Assembly (NCBI RefSeq): GCF_022829725.1 | Contig: NZ_JAKSYG010000256.1 | Coordinates: 186,001-250,000, forward strand | Direction of reading: 5' to 3' | DNA: 64,000 nucleotides | From: Methylobacterium sp. E-005 | Lineage (GTDB): Bacteria > Pseudomonadota > Alphaproteobacteria > Rhizobiales > Beijerinckiaceae | Part shown: piece after piece, positions 8,874-17,468 of the stretch | Layout of the letters: the number at the start of each line of letters is the position of its first letter | Position numbering within the stretch: position 1 is the first letter of the stretch | Notes under the pieces: generated by a model | Told to the model about the DNA's origin: nothing | What the model saw: only the letters and a program-made list of their open reading frames with translations | The model's database searches: none | Position numbers and translations under genes: made by a program

Positions 8874-9932
8874 ATGGGTGCGTGGGGGCGGCCCGTATCG
8901 GCCCGGGATATAACAGTGCTGCGTCTCGCCCTCGTTCTGAAACGGTCCTGGCCGCGCCTCGCAGGCTATGCCATGATCCCGCTGATCCGCGCCCTGGTCT
9001 TGCTCGCCCGCCTCCTCGGGCCGGAGCGCTCGACTGCGTTCGGTGCCGGGATGCTGCGCCGGATCGGGCCGTTCCTGCCAGCGCACCGCACGGCCCTGGC
9101 GAATTTGCGGGCGGCCTTCCCGGATCTGCCGGACGCGGAGCACAGGCGGATCGCCCTGGAGGCCTGGGATAATCTCGGCCGCGTGGGAGCCGAATACGCC
9201 CATCTCGACAGCCTGTTCGATTACGATCCGGAGGCCGCCGGACCGCTGCGGACGGAGGTCGCCGGGATCGAGCATTTCTTCGCCCTGCGCGACGACGGGG
9301 CGCCGGGCCTGATCTTCTCCGCGCATCTTGCCAACTGGGAATTGCCGGCGATCTGCGCGGCCCGGTTCGGCCTGGACGCGACCGCCGTGTTCCGGCCGCC
9401 CAACAACCCGGCGGCGGCACGCCTCGTACAGGAGGTCCGCCGGCGCTCCATGGGCGGGCTTGCAGCCTCGACGCCGGGTGCCGTCTTCGCCATGCGCGAT
9501 GTGGTGGAGCAGGGCGGTCACCTCGGCCAGCTAATCGACCAGCACTTCACCCGCGGCGTCGTGGTGCAGTTCCTCGGCCGGCCGTGCTTGGCCAATCCCC
9601 TCCTCGCCAAGCTGGTCCGGCATTACGAATGCCCGGTCCACGGCGTCCGGGTCGTCCGCCTGCCGCAGGGCCGGTTCAGGCTCGAACTGACCGGGCCGCT
9701 CGATTTGCCGCGGGCGGCGGACGGGACCATCGACGTGCCCGGTGCCATGCAGGCAATGACCGCGGTGGTCGAAGGCTGGGTGCGCGAAACGCCCGGGCAA
9801 TGGCTGTGGATGCATCGCCGGTGGCGTGCCGACATGCTGCCGAAAGCCCGGACGGACCCGGCATCGTCAGGGGTACCGGTACATCCGTCTCAAGCCAACG
9901 TGATTTCCCAGACGGCGGACCACACGCTCTGA
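8874..9932 (+). CDS. lpxXL: Lipid A acyltransferase, LpxXL/HtrB-like
   Basis: 352 residues of the lysophospholipid/lipid A acyltransferase family (HtrB/MsbB/LpxXL). Seen: a hydrophobic N-terminal segment (IPLIRALVLLARLLG) for inner-membrane association, the catalytic HX4E motif HLANWE at 151-156, and late WLWMHRRWR, which closes the family domain. LpxXL-type enzymes transfer the very-long-chain hydroxy acid from AcpXL to lipid A. Its place at the end of the fabF1XL-adh run supports that substrate. GTG 8916 is an alternative start that gives a more usual N-terminus. 43 bp after adh, likely the last gene of the transcript. Confidence 0.85.
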   Translation: MGAWGRPVSARDITVLRLALVLKRSWPRLAGYAMIPLIRALVLLARLLGPERSTAFGAGMLRRIGPFLPAHRTALANLRAAFPDLPDAEHRRIALEAWDNLGRVGAEYAHLDSLFDYDPEAAGPLRTEVAGIEHFFALRDDGAPGLIFSAHLANWELPAICAARFGLDATAVFRPPNNPAAARLVQEVRRRSMGGLAASTPGAVFAMRDVVEQGGHLGQLIDQHFTRGVVVQFLGRPCLANPLLAKLVRHYECPVHGVRVVRLPQGRFRLELTGPLDLPRAADGTIDVPGAMQAMTAVVEGWVRETPGQWLWMHRRWRADMLPKARTDPASSGVPVHPSQANVISQTADHTL

Positions 9933-9939
9933 TAGTCTC

Positions 9940-10707
9940 ATGACGCGTTGGCACTGCGCCTGGACCTGCAATCGTCGTGCGCTGTGCGCGGCCGTGCTGC
10001 TTGGCACCACCGCGGCTGCCTCCCCGGCGCGGGCCGAGGCGGTTCACGCGGTCGTGGAGCTGTTCACCAGCCAGGGGTGTGGCGCCTGCCGCACGGCCGA
10101 GCCCGTCCTGCGCGATCTGTCGCGGCAACCCGGGGTGATCGCCCTCACCCTGCCGGTGACTTACTGGGACTACCTCGGCTGGAAGGACACGCTGGCCTCG
10201 CGCCCGCTCACCGAGCGCCAGCGCGCTTACGCTCGAGCACGCGGTGGCCGGCAGGTCTTCACGCCGCAGGCGGTGGTGGATGGCAGCGGTGTGGCAGTAG
10301 GCTCGGACAGGGTCGCCCTCGACCGGCTGATGCGGGACGGGGTCCAGCACGGCGGCTTGCCGGTCCCGATCCGCAGCGAGGCGCGCGGGGACCGGATCTG
10401 GGTCGAGATCGGCGCTGCGCCGGATGCCAAGGCGGAACTGCGTGGCGAGGTCTGGTTGGTGCCCGTGCTTCGCCGCCGGGCGATCGCGATCCAGGCCGGC
10501 GAGAATGGCGGGCGGACTGCGACCTACGTCAACGTGGTGCGGGGGTTGCTGCACCTCGGCCATTGGAACGGGCAGGCGCTGACCCTCACGGTACCCGACA
10601 CGCAGGCCGAGATCGCCGATGCCGACAGTTGGGTCGTGCTGCTCCAGGGTGGCGCGGACAACCGGCCTGGTCGCATCTTCGGGGCCGCCAAGGGGCCGGG
10701 GCTTTAG
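9940..10707 (+). CDS. DUF1223 exported thioredoxin-like protein
   Basis: 255 residues. An N-terminal hydrophobic leader ends near SPARAEAV, then comes the DUF1223 core VVELFTSQGCGACRTAEPVL with a CGAC motif (C47, C50) in the position of a thioredoxin-fold active site. YWDYLGWKDTLASR and QVFTPQAVVDG are further DUF1223 hallmarks. The family is periplasmic and widespread in alphaproteobacteria; no reaction is established, and disulfide exchange is an inference from the fold. Eight bp after lpxXL, so possibly in the same transcript. A strong hairpin covers its stop codon. Confidence 0.8.
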   Translation: MTRWHCAWTCNRRALCAAVLLGTTAAASPARAEAVHAVVELFTSQGCGACRTAEPVLRDLSRQPGVIALTLPVTYWDYLGWKDTLASRPLTERQRAYARARGGRQVFTPQAVVDGSGVAVGSDRVALDRLMRDGVQHGGLPVPIRSEARGDRIWVEIGAAPDAKAELRGEVWLVPVLRRRAIAIQAGENGGRTATYVNVVRGLLHLGHWNGQALTLTVPDTQAEIADADSWVVLLQGGADNRPGRIFGAAKGPGL

Positions 10708-10721
10708 GCAATCCCCGGCCC
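10693..10721. terminator. Hairpin between two convergent genes
   Basis: A perfect 9-bp inverted repeat, GGGCCGGGG and CCCCGGCCC, with an 11-nt loop that contains the TAG of the DUF1223 gene. It lies between convergent genes and could end both transcripts. There is no good U run on either side, so intrinsic termination is uncertain. Confidence 0.4.
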
Positions 10722-10736
10722 TAAAGCTCCAGGTCG

Positions 10737-10958
10737 TTAATCCAGCGCGATCGGGTCGATCTGACGCCGGCCTTCCCGCTGGTGCCGGGCCCGCGATTCC
10801 CGCGCGAGTTCGGCAAGCTTCGCATCGAACCGGTCAGACAGGCGGCTGACGAGGCCGATCATCCCGTCGATGACGCTGCTGACGAGCGCAACGGTGCCGA
10901 TCACGGCCGCGACGATGAGGCTTTCGATGACGCGCAGGATCCGGCGAATGAGCTGCAT
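10737..10958 (-). CDS. Small membrane-associated protein, unknown
   Basis: 73 residues starting MQLIRRILRVIESL. One long hydrophobic segment (LIVAAVIGTVALVSSVIDGMIGLV) is followed by a charged helix (RFDAKLAELARESRARHQREGRR). This is the profile of a single-pass inner-membrane protein with a basic cytoplasmic tail. I recognise no family. Divergent from the DUF1194 gene. Confidence 0.55.
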   Translation of the reverse strand: MQLIRRILRVIESLIVAAVIGTVALVSSVIDGMIGLVSRLSDRFDAKLAELARESRARHQREGRRQIDPIALD

Positions 10959-11201
10959 GGACGGATGTCTCGGGCTTGCGGCGCGGAATACGCCTGTGCC
11001 GACGTGACGTAGCGCGGCCGGATGCCGGCGGTATGGGACCAAAAGCGGCGTAGCCTCAACACCATCGCGCGGAACAAAATCGTACCTTGTCCTGACGGTC
11101 CATCACGGCACAGAGCGGGCTTCGCGAACCGCCGAGGCGGCAAGCCCGTTGCGTTGGATAGGGTCGCGCAGCCGCGTTGCCTTCTCCATCGAGTGTCGGC
11201 C

Positions 11202-11921
11202 ATGCGGCGACGCCATCTCTTGTCCGGTTTGCTCGCGGCTCTCTCACTCGCCGGGCGCCGCGCTGGGGCCGCGGATCAGCAGGACGTGGATGTGCTCCTC
11301 GTGCTCGCCGTGGATGTGTCGCTGAGCATCAGCGAGGCGCGCTTCGACCTTGAACGGCGTGGCTATGCCGAGGCCTTCGCCGATCCCCGGGTCCTGCGCG
11401 CCATCGGCGACGGTGCGGCCGGACGCATCGGCGTCGCCCTGTTCGATTGGGCCGGGCCCGGGGAGCAGCGCGTGGCGGTCGATTGGATGATCGTCGGCTC
11501 CGCTGAGGATGCGGCCCTATTCGCGGCGCGGCTCGCCGGTGTGCCGCGCCCGTTCTACGGACGGACCGCGATCGGCTCAGCCCTCGGCTTCGCGGCCGAT
11601 CTGCTGGCGCGGGCGCCGTTCCGGACCGAGCGGACGGTGATCGACATCTCGGGCGACGGCACCGGCAATGCCGGCCGCTCCATCACCGACGCCCGGGACG
11701 CGGCCGTCACGGCCGGCATCACCATCAACGGCATCGTCGTCCTCACCGACCCTGATGGCATGCCGAGCTTCCTGAAGGAGCACACCAACCCGCCCGGCGG
11801 GCTCACGGCCTACTATCGGGAGCACGTCATCGGCGGCGAGGGGGCATTCGTGATGAGCGCCGAGAGTTTTGACGCGTTCGGGCGCGCCATCATCGCCAAG
11901 CTGATTCGCGAGATTTCGTGA
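11202..11921 (+). CDS. DUF1194 exported von Willebrand factor A-like protein
   Basis: 239 residues. A signal peptide (HLLSGLLAALSLAGRRAGA) precedes a vWA-like domain opening VLLVLAVDVSLSISEARFDLERRGY, where DVSLS resembles the DxSxS metal site. TERTVIDISGDGTGNAGRSITDARD and FVMSAESFDAFGRAIIAKLIREI are typical of DUF1194. Proteins of this family are found across Hyphomicrobiales and are presumed periplasmic; no function is known. ATG 11202 gives the signal peptide directly at the N-terminus, which rules out the longer upstream reading. Confidence 0.82.
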   Translation: MRRRHLLSGLLAALSLAGRRAGAADQQDVDVLLVLAVDVSLSISEARFDLERRGYAEAFADPRVLRAIGDGAAGRIGVALFDWAGPGEQRVAVDWMIVGSAEDAALFAARLAGVPRPFYGRTAIGSALGFAADLLARAPFRTERTVIDISGDGTGNAGRSITDARDAAVTAGITINGIVVLTDPDGMPSFLKEHTNPPGGLTAYYREHVIGGEGAFVMSAESFDAFGRAIIAKLIREIS

Positions 11922-12024
11922 CGCGTCCGCCGCCGGCGTCACCCGGATCGCTCGCCTGGCACGTTTACGGGCGCTAGGTTCATCTCGCACGCGCTCGTTG
12001 AGGCGCGGCCAGGGAGGAGTCGGA

Positions 12025-13095
12025 ATGCGGATTTCGGCCGAGGGGCTATCCGCCTTTGTGCGGGACATCTTTGTCCGTGAGGGCTGCGCCGAGGCGGAAG
12101 CCGAGCGGATCGGCCGCTTCCTCGTGGCGGCCAACCTGACCGGCCACGACAGCCACGGGGTCGTTCGCGTGGCCCGCTACGTCGAGTGGCTGCGCAGCGG
12201 CGAGGTCGAGGCCGGCCGGACACCCGAGATCGTTACCGATGCGCCGTGCTTCGCCCTGGTCGATGCCCAGTACGGGTTCGGCCAGACCGCGGGCCCCTTC
12301 GCGGTCGATCTCGGGATCGCCAAGGCGCGGGCGAACGGCGTGGCGATCATCGCCCTCCGGCATGCCGGGCATATCGGCCGGATCGGCGAATGGTCCGAGC
12401 GGGCCGCCGCCGCCGGGCTGGTCTCGGTCCATTTCGTCAACGTGGCGGGAAGCCTGCTGGTGGCGCCGTTCGGCTCCGTCGAGCGGCGGTTCTCCACCGC
12501 GCCGTTCTCGGCCGGTTTCCCGGTGCCGGATTCTGATCCGATTATCTTGGATTTTGCCACGTCGTTGGTGGCCGAGGGCAAGGTGCTCGTCGCCTCCCGG
12601 GGCGGCAAGCCGCTGCCGGAGGGCGCGCTGATCGAGCCGGACGGCCGACTCAGCGCAGATCCGGCGACCCTATTCGGACCCCTCGAGGGGGTCGAGCGCG
12701 ACAACCAGCGCGGCTCCGGCGCGATCCGGGCCTTCGGCGAGCACAAGGGCTCCGGGTTGGCGCTGATGTGCGAATTGCTCGCCGGCGCGCTCACCGGGTC
12801 CGGCACGGCGGGGCCGGGCAAGCGCCGGATCTGCAACGGCATGCTCTCGATCTACGTGACGCCCGCCGCCCTCGGGACCGAGGACGTGCTGGCCACCGAG
12901 GCGCGGACCTATCTCGACTTCTTCAAGAGCGCCCGCCCGATGCCGGGCGCCGAGGTGCTGCTGCCCGGCGAGCCGGAGCGCCGGATGCGCGCGCAGCGCC
13001 TCGCGGAAGGCGTGCCGCTGCCCGAACCGGTCTGGGAGACACTCCTCGCCGCCGGACGGCCGCACGGCCTCGACGGAGATGCCTACCGCGCCTGA
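12025..13095 (+). CDS. Malate/L-lactate/hydroxycarboxylate dehydrogenase family (Ldh2 type)
   Basis: 356 residues of the Ldh/YbiC/AllD-type NAD(P)-dependent oxidoreductases, a fold distinct from classical malate dehydrogenase. Seen: LTGHDSHGVVR, the substrate/cofactor signature TGHDSHG, then RHAGHIGRIGEW, SGFP-like FSAGFPVPDSDPIILDFATS, and GEHKGSGLALMCELLAGALTG. Members oxidise 2-hydroxy acids such as malate, sulfolactate, ureidoglycolate or sugar acids. ATG 12025 has GGGAGGAGT upstream. The next two genes are an acid permease and a UxaA/GarD-type dehydratase, so a hydroxy- or sugar-acid substrate is likely. Confidence 0.85.
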   Translation: MRISAEGLSAFVRDIFVREGCAEAEAERIGRFLVAANLTGHDSHGVVRVARYVEWLRSGEVEAGRTPEIVTDAPCFALVDAQYGFGQTAGPFAVDLGIAKARANGVAIIALRHAGHIGRIGEWSERAAAAGLVSVHFVNVAGSLLVAPFGSVERRFSTAPFSAGFPVPDSDPIILDFATSLVAEGKVLVASRGGKPLPEGALIEPDGRLSADPATLFGPLEGVERDNQRGSGAIRAFGEHKGSGLALMCELLAGALTGSGTAGPGKRRICNGMLSIYVTPAALGTEDVLATEARTYLDFFKSARPMPGAEVLLPGEPERRMRAQRLAEGVPLPEPVWETLLAAGRPHGLDGDAYRA

Positions 13096-13191
13096 TCGGG
13101 CCGCGGACGCCATTCATTGCGGTGACCCCCGGCCAGAATGGGGGCGCCGCGCCAAGCGGGGACGCCATCCCCGCGTTTCGGGAGGAATACG

Positions 13192-14502
13192 ATGCCGCGC
13201 CTACGCTGGCTCATGATCGGCCTCTGCATGGCCGCCAACGCCATCAACTACATCGATCGTGCCAATCTCGCGGTCGCAGCCCCCTCCATGTCGAAGGAAC
13301 TGGGGCTCAACGCGACCGATATGGGCTTGATCCTGTCGGGCTTCTTCTGGACCTACGCGATCATGCAATTGCCGTTCGGCTACGTCGCCGACCGGGTCGG
13401 AGCGCGGTTGTCGCTGGTCGTGGCGGTGGTCTGGTGGTCGGCCTGCACGGCGCTCACCGCGGCGGGGCGGGGCTTCCTGTCGCTGCTGGGCCTGCGCATG
13501 CTGCTCGGCGTCGGCGAGGCCGGCGCCTACCCGTCCTTCGCCAAGGTTGCGGCCTCGTGGTTCCCGCGCAGCGAGCGGAGCTTCGCCAGCAGCATCTTCG
13601 ACAGCGGCTCGCGGGTCGGCTCGGCGCTCGCGATCCCGCTGGTCTCCTGGGTGATCGCGACGCTGGGCTGGCGCGAATCCTTCATCATCACCGGCGTGCT
13701 CGGCTTCGTCTGGGCCGTGTTCTGGATGTGGCTCTACCGCGAGCCCGAGAATCACCCCGCCGTCTCGGCCGACGACCTCGCGCGCCTGCGCGCCGCGCAG
13801 GACCGGCCGAAGGCGGTCCACGCCGCCGAGGCGCAGGAACAGGTGCCGTGGCTGTCCCTGTTCCGCTACCGCACGGTCTGGGGGATGATGGCCGGGTTCT
13901 TCTGCCTGAACTTCGTGATCTACTTCTTCATCACGTGGTTCCCGACCTACCTCGTGAAGGCGCGGGGCTTCTCGCTCGCCGAACTCGGCACGCTCGGCAG
14001 CCTGCCGGCGCTCGCATCGATCCCCGCGGGCTGGCTCGGCGGCTTTGCCTCCGACGCGCTCTACCGCCGGGGCTGGAGCCTCACCGCCGCCCGCAAGACC
14101 TGCCTCGTCGGCGGCATGCTGATGTCCTCGGTGATCACGCTCTCGATCATCGCGCCCAACGTCTACGTGGCTTTGCTGTGCTTCGCGGTCGCCTATGGCA
14201 GCCTCGCCTTCACGGCGGCCTCGATCTGGGCGCTGCCCGGGGACGTTGCGCCGACGCCCGCCCACGTGGCCTCGATCGGCGGCATCCAGAATTTCGCGTC
14301 GAACGTCGCCGGCATCGTGACCACCACCTTCACCGGCGTGATGCTGACCGTCACGCAGGGCTCCTTCGTCATCCCGCTGATCGTGGCCGGCGGCTTCTGC
14401 CTGCTCGGCGCCTTCATCTACCTGTTCGTGGTCGGCGAGATCGCGCCGCTGCCGGTCCGTGAGGCTCGCGCTCCGGCGCTGCGGCCCGAGGCGGCCCGAT
14501 GA
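13192..14502 (+). CDS. MFS sugar-acid/anion:cation symporter (ACS family)
   Basis: 436 residues with about 12 hydrophobic spans. The opening MIGLCMAANAINYIDRANLAVAAPSM and the loop YVADRVGARL are characteristic of the ACS family (GudP, GarP, ExuT, D-galactonate and phthalate permeases). GVGEAGAYPSFAKVAASWFP is the usual GE-x-P-x-F segment. It should import an organic anion with protons. The gene follows the dehydrogenase by 96 bp and overlaps the region of the next gene, whose first ATG (14499) overlaps its TGA. ATG 13192 is preceded by GGGAGGAATACG. Confidence 0.88.
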   Translation: MPRLRWLMIGLCMAANAINYIDRANLAVAAPSMSKELGLNATDMGLILSGFFWTYAIMQLPFGYVADRVGARLSLVVAVVWWSACTALTAAGRGFLSLLGLRMLLGVGEAGAYPSFAKVAASWFPRSERSFASSIFDSGSRVGSALAIPLVSWVIATLGWRESFIITGVLGFVWAVFWMWLYREPENHPAVSADDLARLRAAQDRPKAVHAAEAQEQVPWLSLFRYRTVWGMMAGFFCLNFVIYFFITWFPTYLVKARGFSLAELGTLGSLPALASIPAGWLGGFASDALYRRGWSLTAARKTCLVGGMLMSSVITLSIIAPNVYVALLCFAVAYGSLAFTAASIWALPGDVAPTPAHVASIGGIQNFASNVAGIVTTTFTGVMLTVTQGSFVIPLIVAGGFCLLGAFIYLFVVGEIAPLPVREARAPALRPEAAR

Positions 14503-14531
14503 GCGCCACAACGCATCGCCAGGAGACAGCC

Positions 14532-16055
14532 ATGGCCGCCTATCCCGTCATCACCCTGCGCCCAGACGACGGCGTCGTGGTCGCCCGCGGCGCCATCGAG
14601 CCCGGCACGCCGGTCGCGGAGGGCGTCATCGCCGCCGAGCGGATTCCGGCCGGCCACAAGGTCGCGGTGCGCCCGCACCGGAGCGGCGAGGCGGTGACGA
14701 AGTACGGCCAGATCATCGGCTTCGCGAAGGAGGAGATCGCCGCCGGGCGGCACGTCCACGTCCACAACCTCGGGATGGGCGAGTTCGCCCGGGACTACGC
14801 GTTCGGGGTCGATGCCAAGCCGACCCGGCTCGTCACGCCGCCCGCGACCTTCCAGGGCATCCGCCGGCCGGACGGGCGGGTGGCGACCCGCAACTATGTC
14901 GGCATTCTCACCTCGGTGAATTGCAGCGCCCATGTCGCCGACCTGATCGCCGACGCGTTCCGGCGCCATCCGATCCTCGGGCTCGATCCGCTGGCCGCCT
15001 ATCCGAACGTCGATGGCGTGGTGGCGCTCACCCACAAGACCGGCTGCGGCATGGCGATGGGCGAGCCGCTGCGGCTCCTGCGCCGGACGCTCGCGGGCTA
15101 CGCGAGGCACGTCAACTTCTCGCACATCGTGATGATCGGCCTCGGCTGCGAGGTGAACCAGATCGGCGCCTTCCTGGAGGAGCAGGGGCTCGGCGACCGG
15201 ATCCGCAGCATGAACATCCAGAGCCTCGGCGGCACCCGGAAGACCGTCGAGGCCGGCATCGACTTTGTGAAGGGGATCCTGGACGAGGCCAACGTCGTCC
15301 GCCGCGAGACGGTGCCGGCGAGCGAGCTGATCGTCGCCCTGCAATGCGGCGGGTCGGACGGGTATTCCGGCGTCTCGGCCAATCCGGCGCTCGGGATCGC
15401 CAGCGACCTCGTGGTGCAGAACGGCGGCACGGTGATCCTGTCGGAGACCACCGAGACCTACGGGGCCGAGCACCTGTTCACCCGCCGCGCCGTGAGCCCG
15501 GAGGTGGGGCAGAAGCTCGTCGACCTGATGCGCTGGTGGGAGGAGTACACCCGCAAGGAGGGCTCGGAAATCGACGCCAACCCGTCCCCCGGCAACAAGG
15601 CCGGCGGCCTGACCACGATCCTGGAGAAGTCGCTCGGTGCCATGGCGAAGGCCGGGAGCACCAACCTCGTGGACGTGTTGCGCTACGCCGACCCGGTCAC
15701 CGCGAAGGGCTTCGTCTTCATGGACACGCCCGGCTACGACCCGGTCTCGGCGACCGGGCAGGTGGCGGGCGGGGCGAATCTCGTGTGCTTCACCACCGGG
15801 CGCGGCAGCGTGTTCGGCTGCAAGCCAGCGCCCTCGATCAAGATCGCCACCAACTCGGCCATGTACCGGCGGCTCGAGGAGGATATGGACGTCAATTGCG
15901 GCACCATCCTCGACGGGGAGGAGAGCGTCGAGCAGGCCGGGCGGCGGATTTTCGAGCTGATCCTGAAGGTCGCGGGCGGCGAGCGGACGAAGAGCGAGCA
16001 GTTCGATTTCGGATCGTCGGAATTCGCCCCCTGGCAGATCGGCGCGACGGTGTGA
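14532..16055 (+). CDS. UxaA/GarD-family sugar-acid dehydratase
   Basis: 507 residues. The first ~90 residues form a SAF-like domain (LRPDDGVVVARGAIEPG, IPAGHKVAV) and the rest is the iron-dependent dehydratase domain, beginning RRPDGRVATRNYVGILTSVNCSAHVA. Conserved Cys/His residues occur in HKTGCGMAMGEPL, IGLGCEVNQI and ALQCGGSDGYSGVSANPA. Both altronate dehydratase (UxaA) and galactarate dehydratase (GarD) have this layout; sequence by eye does not separate them. ATG 14532 with AGGAGA upstream is better than 14499, which overlaps the permease stop. It completes a three-gene catabolic unit; no aldolase or regulator lies beside it. Confidence 0.85.
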   Translation: MAAYPVITLRPDDGVVVARGAIEPGTPVAEGVIAAERIPAGHKVAVRPHRSGEAVTKYGQIIGFAKEEIAAGRHVHVHNLGMGEFARDYAFGVDAKPTRLVTPPATFQGIRRPDGRVATRNYVGILTSVNCSAHVADLIADAFRRHPILGLDPLAAYPNVDGVVALTHKTGCGMAMGEPLRLLRRTLAGYARHVNFSHIVMIGLGCEVNQIGAFLEEQGLGDRIRSMNIQSLGGTRKTVEAGIDFVKGILDEANVVRRETVPASELIVALQCGGSDGYSGVSANPALGIASDLVVQNGGTVILSETTETYGAEHLFTRRAVSPEVGQKLVDLMRWWEEYTRKEGSEIDANPSPGNKAGGLTTILEKSLGAMAKAGSTNLVDVLRYADPVTAKGFVFMDTPGYDPVSATGQVAGGANLVCFTTGRGSVFGCKPAPSIKIATNSAMYRRLEEDMDVNCGTILDGEESVEQAGRRIFELILKVAGGERTKSEQFDFGSSEFAPWQIGATV

Positions 16056-16106
16056 GGCGTAGCGCGGTTCACGACAGCGCTCGGCCGGGTCGATCCCACT
16101 CAATCC

Positions 16107-16219
16107 CCTCATCCTGAGGTGCCCGCGTCAGCGGGCCTCGAAGGAGGGCTCGAGGAGACGCGCGATCTCCGGAGGGCTCCTTCGAGGCCTGCGCTGCGCT
16201 CCGGCACCTCAGGATGAGG
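16107..16219. repeat. Long REP-like inverted repeat
   Basis: The outer arms are perfect 17-bp complements (CCTCATCCTGAGGTGCC at 16107-16123 and its complement at 16203-16219). Inside, GGCCTCGAAGGAG and CTCCTTCGAGGCC form a second stem. The whole ~113-bp unit can fold into one long, interrupted hairpin. Such CTCATCCTGAGG elements are a familiar dispersed repeat in alphaproteobacteria. It sits downstream of the UxaA/GarD gene and facing the convergent gene at 16279, where it could also stop transcription. Confidence 0.7.
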
Positions 16220-16278
16220 GAGTGGATTGGACAACCGATCTCAGGGTTTCCCGGTCTTGTGCCGTATGCCTTGGAGGA

Positions 16279-17325
16279 TCAAAGGTCGGTCCGCACCACG
16301 CCCGGAAAATCGAGGATGAAGTCGGGGCCGAAGGCGGTCACCGGCGTGTGGAAGCCCGCCGGCACCGTGCCCGCGGCGAGGCGTCGGGCGACCTCAAGGG
16401 CCGTCGCGGCCGTCAGCGTGTAGCCTTCGGGTGTCTCCATGCGGCTCGCCGTCCGCCGCCCTGCACCGTCCCAGGCCTCGGCCAGAAACGTGCTGCGCGC
16501 TGTTTTCCGCGCCGCCTCGGACGGCCCGGCAGGCAGCCGGTCGATGCCGCGGTTAATCAGCCGCTGCGCGGTCCCACTGGCGATGATCCGCCGGATCCCG
16601 GCCGGCAGCCCGGCGGCGGCCGCCATGGCGGGTAACGCCTCGAAATACACATCGATGTTCGGGACGCCGGTCGAGTACCACGCGCTCGACACGTCGCCCC
16701 AGCCGAGCCCCACGGTCCGGCGCGGCCCGCGGCCGAAATCGGCGCTTCCGCGGGGCGGGCTCGGGAGTTCGACGATCCGGCCGTCCCGCCGGACCCGCGT
16801 GCCCCAGGCGATACCCTCGACCATGGTGCGGGCCGTCCCCCGGCTGAAGCCGCCGAACCCGCCGATCGAGATCCGCAGATGCGTCGCGCCCGGAAGCCGC
16901 CGCGCCACGTGCGCTGCCAGGCAATCGCTCGGCACGACGTCGAACCCCGCGGCGGGCAGCAGCACGATACCGGCGGCCTTCGCCTCCGCGTCCCGGGCGG
17001 CGAGCGCCTCCAGCACCGAGATCTCGCCGGTGATGTCGACGTAATGCGCCCCCGCGGCGAGGCACGCCTCGGCCATCGGTCGGGCGGTGTTGGAGAAGGG
17101 GCCGGCGGCGTGGATCACCGATCTGACGCCCGCGAGCGTGGCTCGCAGGCGATCCGGCTCGTCGAGGCGCGCGGCACGCGATTCGAGGCCGAGCCGCTGG
17201 GCGAGCGGGCGCAGCTTCTCCGGGTCTCGCCCGGCCAGGATCGGTCGCAGGCCCTGTGCGAGCGCGTGTTCGGCGAGCAGCATGCCGGTATAGCCGGTGG
17301 CGCCGTAGATGAGGATCGTGCTCAT
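16279..17325 (-). CDS. Saccharopine-dehydrogenase-like NAD(P)-binding oxidoreductase
   Basis: 348 residues. It begins MSTILIYGATGYTGMLLAEHAL, a Rossmann GxTGYTG motif at the N-terminus, followed by LAGRDPEKLRPLAQRLGLE. HAAGPFSNTARPMAEACLAAGAHYVDITGE is typical of the saccharopine dehydrogenase / trans-acting enoyl reductase superfamily. GFDVVPSDCLAAHVARRLPGA is another shared segment. Substrate is unknown; members reduce enoyl or imino groups in diverse pathways, including membrane lipids. It is transcribed convergently with the dehydratase operon. Confidence 0.8.
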   Translation of the reverse strand: MSTILIYGATGYTGMLLAEHALAQGLRPILAGRDPEKLRPLAQRLGLESRAARLDEPDRLRATLAGVRSVIHAAGPFSNTARPMAEACLAAGAHYVDITGEISVLEALAARDAEAKAAGIVLLPAAGFDVVPSDCLAAHVARRLPGATHLRISIGGFGGFSRGTARTMVEGIAWGTRVRRDGRIVELPSPPRGSADFGRGPRRTVGLGWGDVSSAWYSTGVPNIDVYFEALPAMAAAAGLPAGIRRIIASGTAQRLINRGIDRLPAGPSEAARKTARSTFLAEAWDGAGRRTASRMETPEGYTLTAATALEVARRLAAGTVPAGFHTPVTAFGPDFILDFPGVVRTDL

Positions 17326-17468
17326 GGCCGGCGTTCTGCCACCGCGACCGCGTGTGTGAAAGCGCGCAGCGCCCCGCGTGGCTTCGCCGCATCGGTGCTC
17401 GGCCCGGAGCGCAGCAGCGCGGTCAATGCGCCGGGGTGCGACCCGATTCGCCCAGGAGCGACGCGACG

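Noticed and set aside
12768..14462. Open frame overlapping the dehydrogenase and MFS genes in another phase
   Set aside because: Its translation is Arg/Ala/Gly-rich without hydrophobic spans or motifs; the MFS frame is clearly the real one.
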